Of a stretch of DNA of 64,000 nt, positions 35,349 through 43,656 are shown one piece after another; positions within the stretch are counted from its first letter, which is position 1; the number at the start of each line of letters is the position of its first letter. Both the position numbers and the translations under genes were made by a program. Origin of the DNA: Rhodovulum sp. ES.010 (GTDB taxonomy: Bacteria > Pseudomonadota > Alphaproteobacteria > Rhodobacterales > Rhodobacteraceae); the NCBI RefSeq assembly GCF_900142935.1, contig NZ_FSRS01000001.1, positions 2,428,001 to 2,492,000 of the forward strand. The letters run 5' to 3'. Under the pieces are notes generated by a model. That model had not been told where the DNA came from. It searched no databases and was given only the letters and a program-made list of their open reading frames with translations.

Positions 35349-35969
35349 ATGTCCCGCATTCTTCCCGGCATCCTCGCCATGGCCGCCATCGTTGTGGCCT
35401 CGAACATCCTCGTGCAGTTCCTGTTCGGCCAATGGCTGACCTGGGGCGCCTTCACCTACCCGCTGGCCTTCCTCGTCACCGACGTGATGAACCGAGTCTA
35501 CGGACCCGGCCCGGCGCGCAAGGTCGTCTTCGCGGGCTTCGTGGTGGGCGTGGCCTGTTCCTTCATCGGCACGCAGATCAGCGGCGAGTTCGGCCCGCTG
35601 GTGACGCTGCGCATCGCGATGGGCTCGGGCCTCGCCTTCCTGACGGCGCAACTTCTTGACGTGGCCGTGTTCGACCGGCTGCGCGAGGGCCGCTGGTGGC
35701 GCGCGCCGCTTGCCTCCACGCTGATCGGGTCGACCGTCGATACGGCGCTCTTCTTCACCATCGCCTTCTCGGGCTGGCTGACCGTGCTGGAGCCCGCGAA
35801 CGACGTGTCCTGGGCCAACGCGGCGCTGCCGCTGCTGGGCCTTGGGCCGGTCGTCCCGCTGTGGATGTCGCTCGCCGTGGCCGACTGGAGTGTCAAACTC
35901 GCCCTCGCCTTGATCGCGCTTGTCCCATTCCGCCTGATTGTTGGGCGGCTCACGGCACAGCTTGCGTGA
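35349..35969 (+). CDS. Queuosine precursor transporter (YhhQ/VUT family)
   Basis: This 206-residue protein with about six hydrophobic helices matches the YhhQ/QPTR family of 7-deazaguanine (preQ0/preQ1) importers. Diagnostic features are LTWGAFTYPLAFLVTDVMNRVYG near residue 30 and the SGLAFLTAQLLDVAVFDRLR and STLIGSTVDTALFF segments. The ATG at 35349 is chosen since upstream in-frame starts overlap the previous gene and are hydrophilic. I looked for a preQ1 riboswitch in the 64-base gap before it and did not find a convincing one. Confidence 0.9.
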   Translation: MSRILPGILAMAAIVVASNILVQFLFGQWLTWGAFTYPLAFLVTDVMNRVYGPGPARKVVFAGFVVGVACSFIGTQISGEFGPLVTLRIAMGSGLAFLTAQLLDVAVFDRLREGRWWRAPLASTLIGSTVDTALFFTIAFSGWLTVLEPANDVSWANAALPLLGLGPVVPLWMSLAVADWSVKLALALIALVPFRLIVGRLTAQLA

Positions 35970-35975
35970 ATAAAT

Positions 35976-36006
35976 TTGACAGATACCAAATCTGTGGCAC
36001 GCTACC
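35976..36006 (+). promoter_or_regulatory. Candidate sigma-70 promoter of the arfB leader
   Basis: A perfect -35 hexamer TTGACA (35976-35981) is followed 17-19 bases later by a poor -10 region around GCTACC (36001-36006). It lies seven bases after the preceding stop codon, in a short AT-richer stretch, and about 20 bases before the long ribosome-binding site of the mini-ORF. Confidence 0.4.
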
Positions 36007-36038
36007 CCTGACGGCAACAGCAGAAAGGAGGTGGTCCA

Positions 36039-36095
36039 GTGTCTAGAGTGATATTGGAGAGAGGTGTTGGAACAGTCGCGGAGGCCGTGGTCTGA
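36039..36095 (+). CDS. 18-codon mini-ORF with near-full-length anti-SD complement
   Basis: A GTG at 36039 opens an 18-residue peptide, MSRVILERGVGTVAEAVV, ending TGA at 36095. The preceding AGAAAGGAGGTGGTCC (36022-36037) is complementary to the whole 3' tail of alphaproteobacterial 16S rRNA, with one G-U wobble; GGAGG lies seven bases from the GTG. Codons 3 and 8 are AGA and codon 5 is ATA, which are very rare in neighbouring GC-rich genes. That suggests selection on the nucleotide sequence or on slow translation. Too short for homology; it is called on ribosome site and position. Confidence 0.5.
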   Translation: MSRVILERGVGTVAEAVV

Positions 36096-36165
36096 GGGCA
36101 GTCCCAAGGACCGAACATTCGCGATTGGGCCCCAAGCTCTAACCGGCCCATCTCCGTAGCTCTCG

Positions 36166-36191
36166 GGGCCGCCTTCATCAGGCGGCCCTTT
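36166..36191 (+). terminator. Intrinsic terminator between mini-ORF and arfB
   Basis: GGGCCGCC and GGCGGCCC form a perfect 8-bp stem with a 7-nt loop, followed by TTT. It ends 33 bases before the arfB start, so any arfB transcript from the upstream promoter must read through it. Confidence 0.65.
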
Positions 36192-36223
36192 CCATTTCCG
36201 GCCGGCTGCCCCACCCTGCCCGC

Positions 36224-36646
36224 ATGCTGCGCATCACCGACGACATCGCCATCGCGGACTGGGAACTGACCGAGGTGTTCTCGCGCGCCTCGGGCCCCGG
36301 CGGGCAGAACGTCAACAAGGTCTCTACCGCCGTCGACCTGCGATTCGAGGCCGCACGGTCGCCCAACCTGCCCGGACCGGTGAAGACGCGGTTGAAGCGG
36401 CTCGCAGGGCGGCGCTGGACCCAGGACGGCGCGGTGCTGATCCAGGTGCAGGAAACGCGCAGCCAGACCCGAAACCGCGAGATCGCCCGCGAACGGCTGG
36501 CCGACCTGATCCGAAAGGCGCTGGAACGGCCGAAACGCCGGGTGCCGACGCGGCCGACTTTGGGGGCGAAGAAGCGCCGCCTGAAAGCCAAGAAGGTGCG
36601 CGGCGAGGTCAAGGCCCTCCGCGGCAAGGTCGCTCCGGACGAATGA
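36224..36646 (+). CDS. arfB: Alternative ribosome-rescue factor ArfB (peptidyl-tRNA hydrolase)
   Basis: This 140-residue release-factor-like protein rescues ribosomes stalled at mRNA ends by hydrolysing the peptidyl-tRNA. The catalytic GGQ motif (SGPGGQNVNKVST, residues 23-35) is intact, and the C-terminal tail from about residue 100 is Lys/Arg-rich (RPKRRVPTRPTLGAKKRRLKAKKVRGEVKALRG), as needed to enter the empty mRNA channel. It lacks the codon-recognition domain of true release factors. It lies behind a terminator-bearing leader and converges with serB with a 13-base gap. Confidence 0.95.
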   Translation: MLRITDDIAIADWELTEVFSRASGPGGQNVNKVSTAVDLRFEAARSPNLPGPVKTRLKRLAGRRWTQDGAVLIQVQETRSQTRNREIARERLADLIRKALERPKRRVPTRPTLGAKKRRLKAKKVRGEVKALRGKVAPDE

Positions 36647-36659
36647 CGCGAGCGCCCTC

Positions 36660-37535
36660 TCAGGCCGCGAACTCCTCCCGCGCGTAGCCCTGCAGATACA
36701 ACAGCGCCGTGAGGTCCCCTTGATCGATGCGGATATCGCATTGCGCCGCAACCGCCGGCTTGGCGTGCAGCGCGACCCCTGCACCGGCCAGCCCCAGCAT
36801 GCCCAGGTCGTTCGCCCCGTCGCCGACCGCCATGACTTCGCCAAGGTCCATGCCACGGCCGGCCGCAACGCGGCGCAGCGCCTCGACCTTGGCGTCGCGC
36901 CCCAGGATCGGTTCCGCCACGCGTCCTGTCAGGCAGCCGTCCTCGACCAGAAGCGTGTTGGCCTGGTGCTCGTCAAAGCCGAGGTCCTCTGCGACCTTCT
37001 CGGCGAAATTCGTGAAGCCGCCCGAAACCAGAACGCAATAAGCACCTTGCGCCTTCATCGTCGCGACAAGCGCGCGCCCGCCCGGCATGTAACTGATCCG
37101 CTCGGCCAGAACCTTGCCGATCACGCCCGCGTCGAGCCCGGCAAGCAACCCCACCCGCTCGCGCAGCGCCCCCTCGAAATCGAGCTCGCCATTCATCGCC
37201 CGCGCGGTAATCTCGGCCACCTGCCCGCCAACCCCAGCCATATCGGCCAATTCGTCGATGCACTCCTGTTCGATCATGGTGGAGTCCATGTCCGCGATCA
37301 GCAGCCGCTTGCGCCGCCCCGCCGCCGGCTGCGCCACAAGGTCGATACCACGCGCGCCCAGTTGGTCCCGCACCGCGGCAATGTTGCCCGGCACCATCTC
37401 GACCGGGAATTCGGCGGCGATCTCGGGGGCCAGCCAGCGCAAGCCCCCGCCGCCCCAGGCGTTGCGCAGCGCCGCGACGGTCGCAGGATCGAGCGCGGGG
37501 CGGGCAGGATCGGTCAAAAGCGTGATCACATGCAT
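36660..37535 (-). CDS. serB: Phosphoserine phosphatase SerB
   Basis: This 291-residue HAD-superfamily enzyme makes L-serine from phosphoserine, the last step of serine synthesis. The catalytic DMDST motif places nucleophile Asp82 and Asp84; SGGFTNFAEKVAEDLGF carries motif II Ser, and AVGDGANDLGML carries motif IV. The N-terminal 75 residues are an ACT-like regulatory domain. It is divergent from serC, so the three-step serine pathway is clustered here with serC and serA. Confidence 0.95.
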   Translation of the reverse strand: MHVITLLTDPARPALDPATVAALRNAWGGGGLRWLAPEIAAEFPVEMVPGNIAAVRDQLGARGIDLVAQPAAGRRKRLLIADMDSTMIEQECIDELADMAGVGGQVAEITARAMNGELDFEGALRERVGLLAGLDAGVIGKVLAERISYMPGGRALVATMKAQGAYCVLVSGGFTNFAEKVAEDLGFDEHQANTLLVEDGCLTGRVAEPILGRDAKVEALRRVAAGRGMDLGEVMAVGDGANDLGMLGLAGAGVALHAKPAVAAQCDIRIDQGDLTALLYLQGYAREEFAA

Positions 37536-37651
37536 GGGTCGGTTTCCGATCGGCTACGGGGAATGTCGCGAATGGGCGGTCAAGCGGCGCAATAGCGCAG
37601 CTTTGCCGCTTGCGCCAGAGCGGGAACGGGCGTAATGGCGGCGGTGGGACA

Positions 37652-37687
37652 CCCCTCCCCAACGAGGGGCGAATATCTGGAAGGATA
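37652..37687 (+). promoter_or_regulatory. Structured 5' leader of serC (candidate serC RNA motif)
   Basis: Just before serC, CCCCTC (37652-37657) pairs with GAGGGG (37664-37669), and TATC (37674-37677) with GATA (37684-37687), the latter enclosing the ribosome-binding site GGAAGGA. A conserved RNA structure named serC has been described, from memory, in alphaproteobacterial serC leaders. Whether this leader fits that model needs a covariance search. Confidence 0.45.
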
Positions 37688-37689
37688 CC

Positions 37690-38847
<1,158 letters not shown>

Positions 38848-38869
38848 GCCCCTTGCGCGCGATTTTGCG

Positions 38870-38893
38870 ACGGGCGCGCCGCCGCGCGCCCGT
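38870..38893 (+). terminator. GC hairpin between serC and serA (partial terminator or mRNA stabiliser)
   Basis: ACGGGCGCGC pairs with GCGCGCCCGT (10 bp, 4-nt loop). The following bases are TCTCCCC, so the T-run is poor. It probably sets a serC:serA expression ratio rather than fully ending transcription. Confidence 0.4.
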
Positions 38894-38930
38894 TCTCCCC
38901 TGATATCCCTGTATCGAAGGAGTGCCCGAG

Positions 38931-40526
38931 ATGGCCCCCAAGGTTCTCGTTTCCGACAAGCTGTCCCCCACCGCCGTCCAGATCTTCCGCGACCGCGGGA
39001 TTGAGGTGGATTTCGAACCCGATCTCGGCAAGGACAAGGAGCGCCTCGCCGAGGTGATCGGCCAGTATGACGGCCTCGCCATCCGCTCGGCGACGAAGGT
39101 GACCGAAAAGCTCATCGCCGCTGCCGACAATCTCAAGGTCGTCGGCCGCGCCGGCATCGGGGTCGACAACGTGGATATCCACGCCGCCTCGAAGAAGGGC
39201 ATCATCGTGATGAACACCCCCTTCGGCAACTCGATCACCACCGCCGAGCACGCGGTCTCGATGATGATGGCGGTCGCCCGCCAGATTCCCGAGGCCAACG
39301 CCTCCACCCATGCCGGCAAGTGGGAGAAATCCCGCTTCATGGGGGTCGAGCTGACCGGCAAGACGCTGGGCCTGATCGGCTGCGGCAATATCGGCTCGAT
39401 CGTGGCCGACCGCGCGCTGGGGCTGAAGATGAAGGTGCTGGCCTACGACCCGTTCCTGTCCGAAGAGCGCGCCGACAAGCTGGGCGTGCACAAGGTTGAG
39501 CTGGACGAACTGCTGGGCCGTGCCGATTTTATCACCCTGCACGTTCCGATGACCGAGAAGACGGCGAACATCCTGTCCGCCGAGAACCTCAAGAAGACCA
39601 AGAAGGGCGTGCGCATCGTCAACTGCGCCCGCGGCGGCCTTGTGGACGAAGCGGCGCTGGCGGAGCTTCTGAGGGAGGGCCATGTCGCCGGCGCGGCCTT
39701 CGACGTGTTCGCCGAGGAACCGGCGAAGGACAACCCGCTGTTCAACCTGTCCAATGTCGTCGTCACCCCGCACTTGGGGGCCTCCACCAGCGAAGCGCAG
39801 GAGAACGTCGCCCTGCAGGTGGCCGAGCAGATGTCGGACTACCTGCTGACAGGCGCCGTGACCAACGCGATCAACATGCCTTCGATCACCGCCGAAGAAG
39901 CCAAGGTGATGGGCCCCTGGATCGCGCTGGCGGGCCATCTGGGCGCCTTCGTCGGGCAGATGACCGACGAGCCGGTCAAGGCGATCAACATCCTCTACGA
40001 CGGGATGGCCGCCGGAATGAATACAGAGGCGCTGAACGCCGCCGTCATTGCCGGGGTGCTGAAGGAGGCGAATCCGGCGATCAACATGGTTTCCGCCCCG
40101 ATCGTGGCAAAGGAACGTGGCATCGCCACCTCGACCACGACGCAAGGCAAATCGGGCGTGTTCGAGGGCTACATCAAGCTGACCGTGGTCACCGACAAGC
40201 GCGAGCGGGCGATCGGCGGCACCGTGTTCTCCGACGGCAAGCCCCGATTCATCCAGATCAAGGGCATCAATATCGACGCCGAGATCGGGGAATACATGCT
40301 CTACACCACCAACAAGGACGTCCCCGGCATCATCGGCGCGCTGGGCGCCACGATGGGGGCGCATGGGGTGAACATCGCGAACTTCACCCTCGGCCGCACC
40401 GGCGCGGGCGAAAGCGCCATTGCGCTTCTGTATCTCGACCAGCCGATCCCGGAGCACGTGGTCGAGGAACTGAAGGCCACCGGCCTGTTCCAGCAGGTGC
40501 GCCCGCTGGAGTTCGAGGTCGCCTAA
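38931..40526 (+). CDS. serA: D-3-phosphoglycerate dehydrogenase SerA, long form with ASB and ACT domains
   Basis: This 531-residue enzyme is the first committed step of serine synthesis. The substrate and NAD domains show VVGRAGIGVDNVD, the NAD loop GLIGCGNIGSIVA, catalytic Arg in NCARGGLVDE, Glu in FAEEPAKDNPLF and His in TPHLGASTSEAQ. After about residue 320 come the allosteric substrate-binding domain and a C-terminal ACT domain (YMLYTTNKDVPGIIGALGATMG), which usually binds serine for feedback control. ATG 38931 is preferred to GTG 38922 because GAAGGAG lies 8 bases before it. Confidence 0.96.
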   Translation: MAPKVLVSDKLSPTAVQIFRDRGIEVDFEPDLGKDKERLAEVIGQYDGLAIRSATKVTEKLIAAADNLKVVGRAGIGVDNVDIHAASKKGIIVMNTPFGNSITTAEHAVSMMMAVARQIPEANASTHAGKWEKSRFMGVELTGKTLGLIGCGNIGSIVADRALGLKMKVLAYDPFLSEERADKLGVHKVELDELLGRADFITLHVPMTEKTANILSAENLKKTKKGVRIVNCARGGLVDEAALAELLREGHVAGAAFDVFAEEPAKDNPLFNLSNVVVTPHLGASTSEAQENVALQVAEQMSDYLLTGAVTNAINMPSITAEEAKVMGPWIALAGHLGAFVGQMTDEPVKAINILYDGMAAGMNTEALNAAVIAGVLKEANPAINMVSAPIVAKERGIATSTTTQGKSGVFEGYIKLTVVTDKRERAIGGTVFSDGKPRFIQIKGINIDAEIGEYMLYTTNKDVPGIIGALGATMGAHGVNIANFTLGRTGAGESAIALLYLDQPIPEHVVEELKATGLFQQVRPLEFEVA

Positions 40527-40538
40527 CCGCCTCGCGAT

Positions 40539-40567
40539 TTGACAATGACGGGGCCTGCCGCGACATA
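40539..40567 (+). promoter_or_regulatory. Candidate promoter for the phosphatase gene, inside the serA terminator
   Basis: TTGACA (40539-40544), a 17-base spacer and GACATA (40562-40567) form a good sigma-70 pattern; transcription would start about 30 bases before the phosphatase ATG. The -10 hexamer falls in the loop of the serA terminator. Confidence 0.4.
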
Positions 40568-40582
40568 GGCGGCGGGCCCTTT
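40551..40582 (+). terminator. Intrinsic terminator of serA
   Basis: An 11-bp stem (GGGCCTGCCGC with GCGGCGGGCCC, one G-T pair) with a 7-nt loop is followed by a T-rich tract (TTTGCTTTT). It begins 24 bases after the serA stop. Confidence 0.75.
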
Positions 40583-40605
40583 GCTTTTGCCAGGTCGGGT
40601 TTGCC

Positions 40606-41331
40606 ATGCTGAGCTACGCCATCGGCGACATCCACGGACAGCTCGAGAAGCTGCAAGGCGCGCACGAACTGATCGCGGCAGACCGGGCGCGTGTCGGCGA
40701 AGCTGACGCGCCCGTGGTGCATCTCGGAGATTACGTCGACCGCGGCCCCGACAGTGCTGGCGTTCTGGAGTTTCTGGCGGCGGCTCTGCGCGCAGGGGAA
40801 CCCTGGGTTCTTCTCAAGGGCAACCATGACGAGGTGATGCGCGCCACCCTCGACCCGGCCGCGCCCGACAGTTACGCCGCCTCGTGGATCACGGGAAATT
40901 TCGGCGGATGGGCGACGCTGCACTCCTACGGGATCGAAACCACGCCGCTGCCCCCACTTCCCGATTTTCGCGCGCGTGCAAGGACGACGGTGCCCGTCGC
41001 CCACCAGGCGTTGCTGGACGATCTGGTGCTCTCCTACCGGCGCGACGCCGCGTTCTTTTGCCATGCCGGCGTGCGGCCGGGCCTGCCTTTGGACGCGCAG
41101 CGCGAAGACGACCTGATCTGGATCCGCGACGAGTTCCTGCTGGACAGGCGCGACCACGGCGCGCTGGTCGTCCATGGTCATACGCCGGGGGACGCAGTCC
41201 GCCATCACGGCAACCGGGTGAATCTCGACACCGGCGCGGGCTTCGGCGGCCCGGTGTCGGCCGTCGCGATCGAAGGGCGCGCGGTGTTCCTGCTGACCCC
41301 CGATGGCCGCCAGCCCGTTCTGCCCGAGTAG
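40606..41331 (+). CDS. PPP-type metallophosphatase (serine/threonine phosphatase or Ap4A-hydrolase-like)
   Basis: This 241-residue cytoplasmic protein has all metal-binding motifs of the calcineurin-like PPP family: GDIHGQ (residues 7-12), GDYVDRGPDS (about 41-50), KGNHD (about 70-74), a later His in FFCHAGVRPG and the last in VVHGHTPG. It fits bacterial PrpA/PphA-like protein phosphatases and their diadenosine-tetraphosphatase relatives, which cannot be separated by motif. It is followed four bases later by a DUF1643 gene. Confidence 0.9.
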   Translation: MLSYAIGDIHGQLEKLQGAHELIAADRARVGEADAPVVHLGDYVDRGPDSAGVLEFLAAALRAGEPWVLLKGNHDEVMRATLDPAAPDSYAASWITGNFGGWATLHSYGIETTPLPPLPDFRARARTTVPVAHQALLDDLVLSYRRDAAFFCHAGVRPGLPLDAQREDDLIWIRDEFLLDRRDHGALVVHGHTPGDAVRHHGNRVNLDTGAGFGGPVSAVAIEGRAVFLLTPDGRQPVLPE

Positions 41332-41335
41332 CCCC

Positions 41336-41842
41336 ATGATCACGCGCACGCACCAGAAGGGCGACGCCGCCTCGGAAGCCGTCTATTCCGATTGCCAGGC
41401 CTATCGTTACCTGCTGACCCGCGTCTGGAACCCGGCCGGCCCCAAGGCGCTTTTCGTCATGCTGAACCCCTCCACCGCGACCGAACTGCAGAACGACCCC
41501 ACCGTGGAGCGCTGCGAACGCCGCGCGCGGACGCTGGGTTTCGGAGCCTTCCGGGTGACCAACATCTTCGCCTACCGCGCCACCAACCCCAAGGTCATGC
41601 GCGCCGCCTCCGACCCGGTGGGACCGGACAATGACGCCGCGATCCGCGACAGCGCCCCGTGGGCCGACCGGATCATCTGCGCCTGGGGCGCACATGGGGC
41701 GCATCTGGGCCGGGGCCCGACGGTGGAAACGCTGCTGCGCTCGACGGGCCGTCCGCTCTACCATCTGGGCCTCACGCAGGGCGGGCACCCGAAACACCCG
41801 CTCTATATCGGCTACGCGCAGGCACCCGAACTGTGGACCTGA
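41336..41842 (+). CDS. DUF1643 family protein
   Basis: This 168-residue protein has the DUF1643 pattern: YRYLLTRVWNPAGPKALFVMLNPSTATELQNDPTVERCERRA near the N-terminus, then FRVTNIFAYRATNP and the C-terminal LTQGGHPKHPLYIGY block. The family has no assigned function; it occurs in phages and bacteria. ATG 41336 lies four bases after the phosphatase stop, so it is probably co-transcribed. An in-frame ATG at 41303 inside the phosphatase gene is less likely. Confidence 0.88.
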   Translation: MITRTHQKGDAASEAVYSDCQAYRYLLTRVWNPAGPKALFVMLNPSTATELQNDPTVERCERRARTLGFGAFRVTNIFAYRATNPKVMRAASDPVGPDNDAAIRDSAPWADRIICAWGAHGAHLGRGPTVETLLRSTGRPLYHLGLTQGGHPKHPLYIGYAQAPELWT

Positions 41843-41880
41843 ACCGGATGGCCCCCTAGGATCCCTTCGGGGGGGCCAGA

Positions 41881-42792
41881 ATGACGTCCGCACTCACCGC
41901 GTTCAGGCAAGAGCACATCGCCACCAACGGCATCCGACTGTCGGTCCACCGGGCGGGGAGCGGCGCGCCGCTCATCCTGCTGCACGGCTATCCGCAGAAC
42001 CACATGTGCTGGCTGAACGTGGCCCCGGCCTTCGCCGAGCATTTCCACGTCATCGTGCCAGACCTGCGCGGCTACGGCGAGAGCGACGCGCCCCCCGACG
42101 ACGTGGCCCACACCGTCTATTCCAAACGCGAAATGGCCCACGACATTGTCGGGCTGATGGATACGCTCGGCCTGCAGCGGGCCCACATCCTCGGCCACGA
42201 CCGCGGCGCGCGCGTCGCCTACCGCTTTGCGCTGGACCATCCCGGCCGCCTCGCCCGGCTCGGCATCGTCGAGATCGTGCCCACGGGCGATTTCTGGGCG
42301 TCCTGGCAGGCCGATCTCGCGCTCAGAGCCTATCACTGGACCTTCCTCGCCCAGCCCAGCCCCTTGCCGGAACGCCTGATCGGCGCCGATCCGGTCGGCT
42401 ATATCGAGCATACCTTGGCAAGCTGGACGCGTGCGAAGTCGCTCGAGACGTTCCCGCCCGCTGCGCTCGACGCCTATCGCCGTCAGGCGGCAGACCCTGC
42501 CCGCATCGCGGCGATGTGCGCCGACTACCGCGCCGGCGCGACCACCGACCGACAACTCGACGATGACGACCGCGCCGCGGGCCGCCGCATCGCGGCGCCG
42601 CTGATGTTCCTGTGGGCGGAAACGGGGTTTCCGGCACAGACCGGGCAGCCCGCGGCGCTGTGGCGGGCCTGGGTCGACGACGTGCGCGATGCCGCCTGCG
42701 CCTCGGGCCATTTCCCGATGGAGGAAAACCCGCAAGCGGTTCTGGATGCCTTCCTGCCGTTTTTCTTGGCCTCGGACGGTCCGGCCGGTTAA
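41881..42792 (+). CDS. Alpha/beta hydrolase of the fluoroacetate/haloacetate dehalogenase type
   Basis: This 303-residue enzyme fits the fluoroacetate dehalogenase (FAcD) group. Against the Rhodopseudomonas enzyme (residues from memory), a constant offset of three matches the key positions. These are nucleophile Asp107 with Arg108 and Arg111 (GHDRGAR, carboxylate binding), halide-pocket His152, Trp153 and Tyr216 (YHW and DYRAG), and catalytic His277 (SGHFP). The triad acid, Asp134 in FAcD, appears as Glu131 here (VEIVPTGDF), which is unusual. The oxyanion segment is HGYPQN. Epoxide hydrolase is an alternative, but the His-Trp-Tyr pocket favours haloacetate. It follows DUF1643 by 38 bases. Confidence 0.82.
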   Translation: MTSALTAFRQEHIATNGIRLSVHRAGSGAPLILLHGYPQNHMCWLNVAPAFAEHFHVIVPDLRGYGESDAPPDDVAHTVYSKREMAHDIVGLMDTLGLQRAHILGHDRGARVAYRFALDHPGRLARLGIVEIVPTGDFWASWQADLALRAYHWTFLAQPSPLPERLIGADPVGYIEHTLASWTRAKSLETFPPAALDAYRRQAADPARIAAMCADYRAGATTDRQLDDDDRAAGRRIAAPLMFLWAETGFPAQTGQPAALWRAWVDDVRDAACASGHFPMEENPQAVLDAFLPFFLASDGPAG

Positions 42793-42799
42793 CCAATAC

Positions 42800-42814
42800 G
42801 CGCAAAAGTTGCGC
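42800..42814 (+). terminator. Small hairpin after the dehalogenase-type gene
   Basis: GCGCAA-N3-TTGCGC is a perfect 6-bp inverted repeat eight bases after the stop codon. There is no T-run, so termination is uncertain. The rest of the 222-bp gap to 43014 holds no gene I can support. Confidence 0.35.
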
Positions 42815-43014
42815 CTGAGCGTTCGCGCGATATCAGCGACTTGCAGGAGATCAACCATCCGCACGCGCCTGAAACCCCCTCGTTCGGGTAGTTTTCCGGC
42901 CGCCGTGTTTACCAGTTAACCGGAACCGTTTCACACCTGTTGCATCACCGGCGTATGTTGGTGTCGGTAGCGCTGTCGAACGGCGGGGAGTGGGCAAGTG
43001 CGAAGGATCGATCG

Positions 43015-43581
43015 ATGATTGCTTTTGCAAGTCTGCTGGGCCTGATGATGGCCGGAACGGTTGTCGATTTCGGCGACGCGGTCGACCGCGCTCCGGATGA
43101 CGACGACGACATGCCGGACGCGGACGGCAACGGCTACGCGGCCGAGATGCCGCGCTTCAGCTTTGAGGATCTTCTCAGCGGCGCGATGACCACGGAGGCC
43201 TTCGCCGATCCCGAATACGAACTGGAAAGCTATCTGGAGGACGAAGCGGCCCTCGACGCCGTGCCCGAGGGCGCGCTGACGAGCGAGGACGCGCCGGACT
43301 GGTCCAGCCTGGACGAATGGCTGGCGCTCACCGGCGACGGGCCGACCGTGATCGACGAGTTCGACGAAGCGGAAGACGCGCTTTTCGTCGTCTACGACGC
43401 GACCGCGCACCCCGCCCCGGTCCTGACCGTGGAGGCGTCCGATACCGGCGACGAGGACGCGATGCTGATGCTCGACGGCATGCCGCTGGCGGTGGTCGGC
43501 GGCGGGGCCGGGCTCGACCCCGACGCGGTGCGCCTGGTGCCCGAGGGCCAGTTGCCGGAGGCGTTGGCCGCCGGCGTCTGA
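43015..43581 (+). CDS. Hypothetical strongly acidic protein with N-terminal hydrophobic segment
   Basis: I do not recognise this 188-residue protein. ATG 43015 gives a short hydrophobic start (MIAFASLLGLMMAGTVVDFG), followed by a very acidic region (RAPDDDDDMPDADGNGY) and an Asp/Glu-rich body with almost no Lys. The DADGNGY stretch resembles a calcium-binding loop, and the start resembles that of Rhodobacterales RTX-like secreted proteins, but no RTX nonapeptides follow. An upstream in-frame ATG (42940) lacks a good ribosome site. It may be surface-exposed or secreted. Confidence 0.6.
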   Translation: MIAFASLLGLMMAGTVVDFGDAVDRAPDDDDDMPDADGNGYAAEMPRFSFEDLLSGAMTTEAFADPEYELESYLEDEAALDAVPEGALTSEDAPDWSSLDEWLALTGDGPTVIDEFDEAEDALFVVYDATAHPAPVLTVEASDTGDEDAMLMLDGMPLAVVGGGAGLDPDAVRLVPEGQLPEALAAGV

Positions 43582-43656
43582 TCCGGGCGGCGTGCGCTTG
43601 GCGGGGGTCACGACGTTGGTTAGGGTCGAACCCGACCAGTTTAACGCGAGACCCCG

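Larger units (their letters stand above)
36010..36191 (+). ncRNA. Candidate leader RNA / small RNA with mini-ORF and attenuator, upstream of arfB
   Basis: A transcript from the promoter at about 35976 to the terminator at 36166-36191 would be about 180 nt. It contains a 16-base Shine-Dalgarno element, an 18-codon mini-ORF, a GGTC...GACC hairpin with an inner GGG/CCC stem (36089-36112), and a terminator. The segment CGGCCC at 36144-36149 can pair with GGGCCG at 36166-36171, the 5' arm of the terminator, giving an alternative antiterminator. It may be an arfB attenuator or an independent small RNA; the limits are predictions. Confidence 0.5.

Noticed and set aside
36010-36191. Interpretation of the arfB leader as tRNA, 6S RNA or SRP RNA
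   Set aside because: No acceptor/T-arm, no long 6S-like bulged duplex and no conserved SRP tetraloop were found; the strong ribosome site and mini-ORF argue for a leader.
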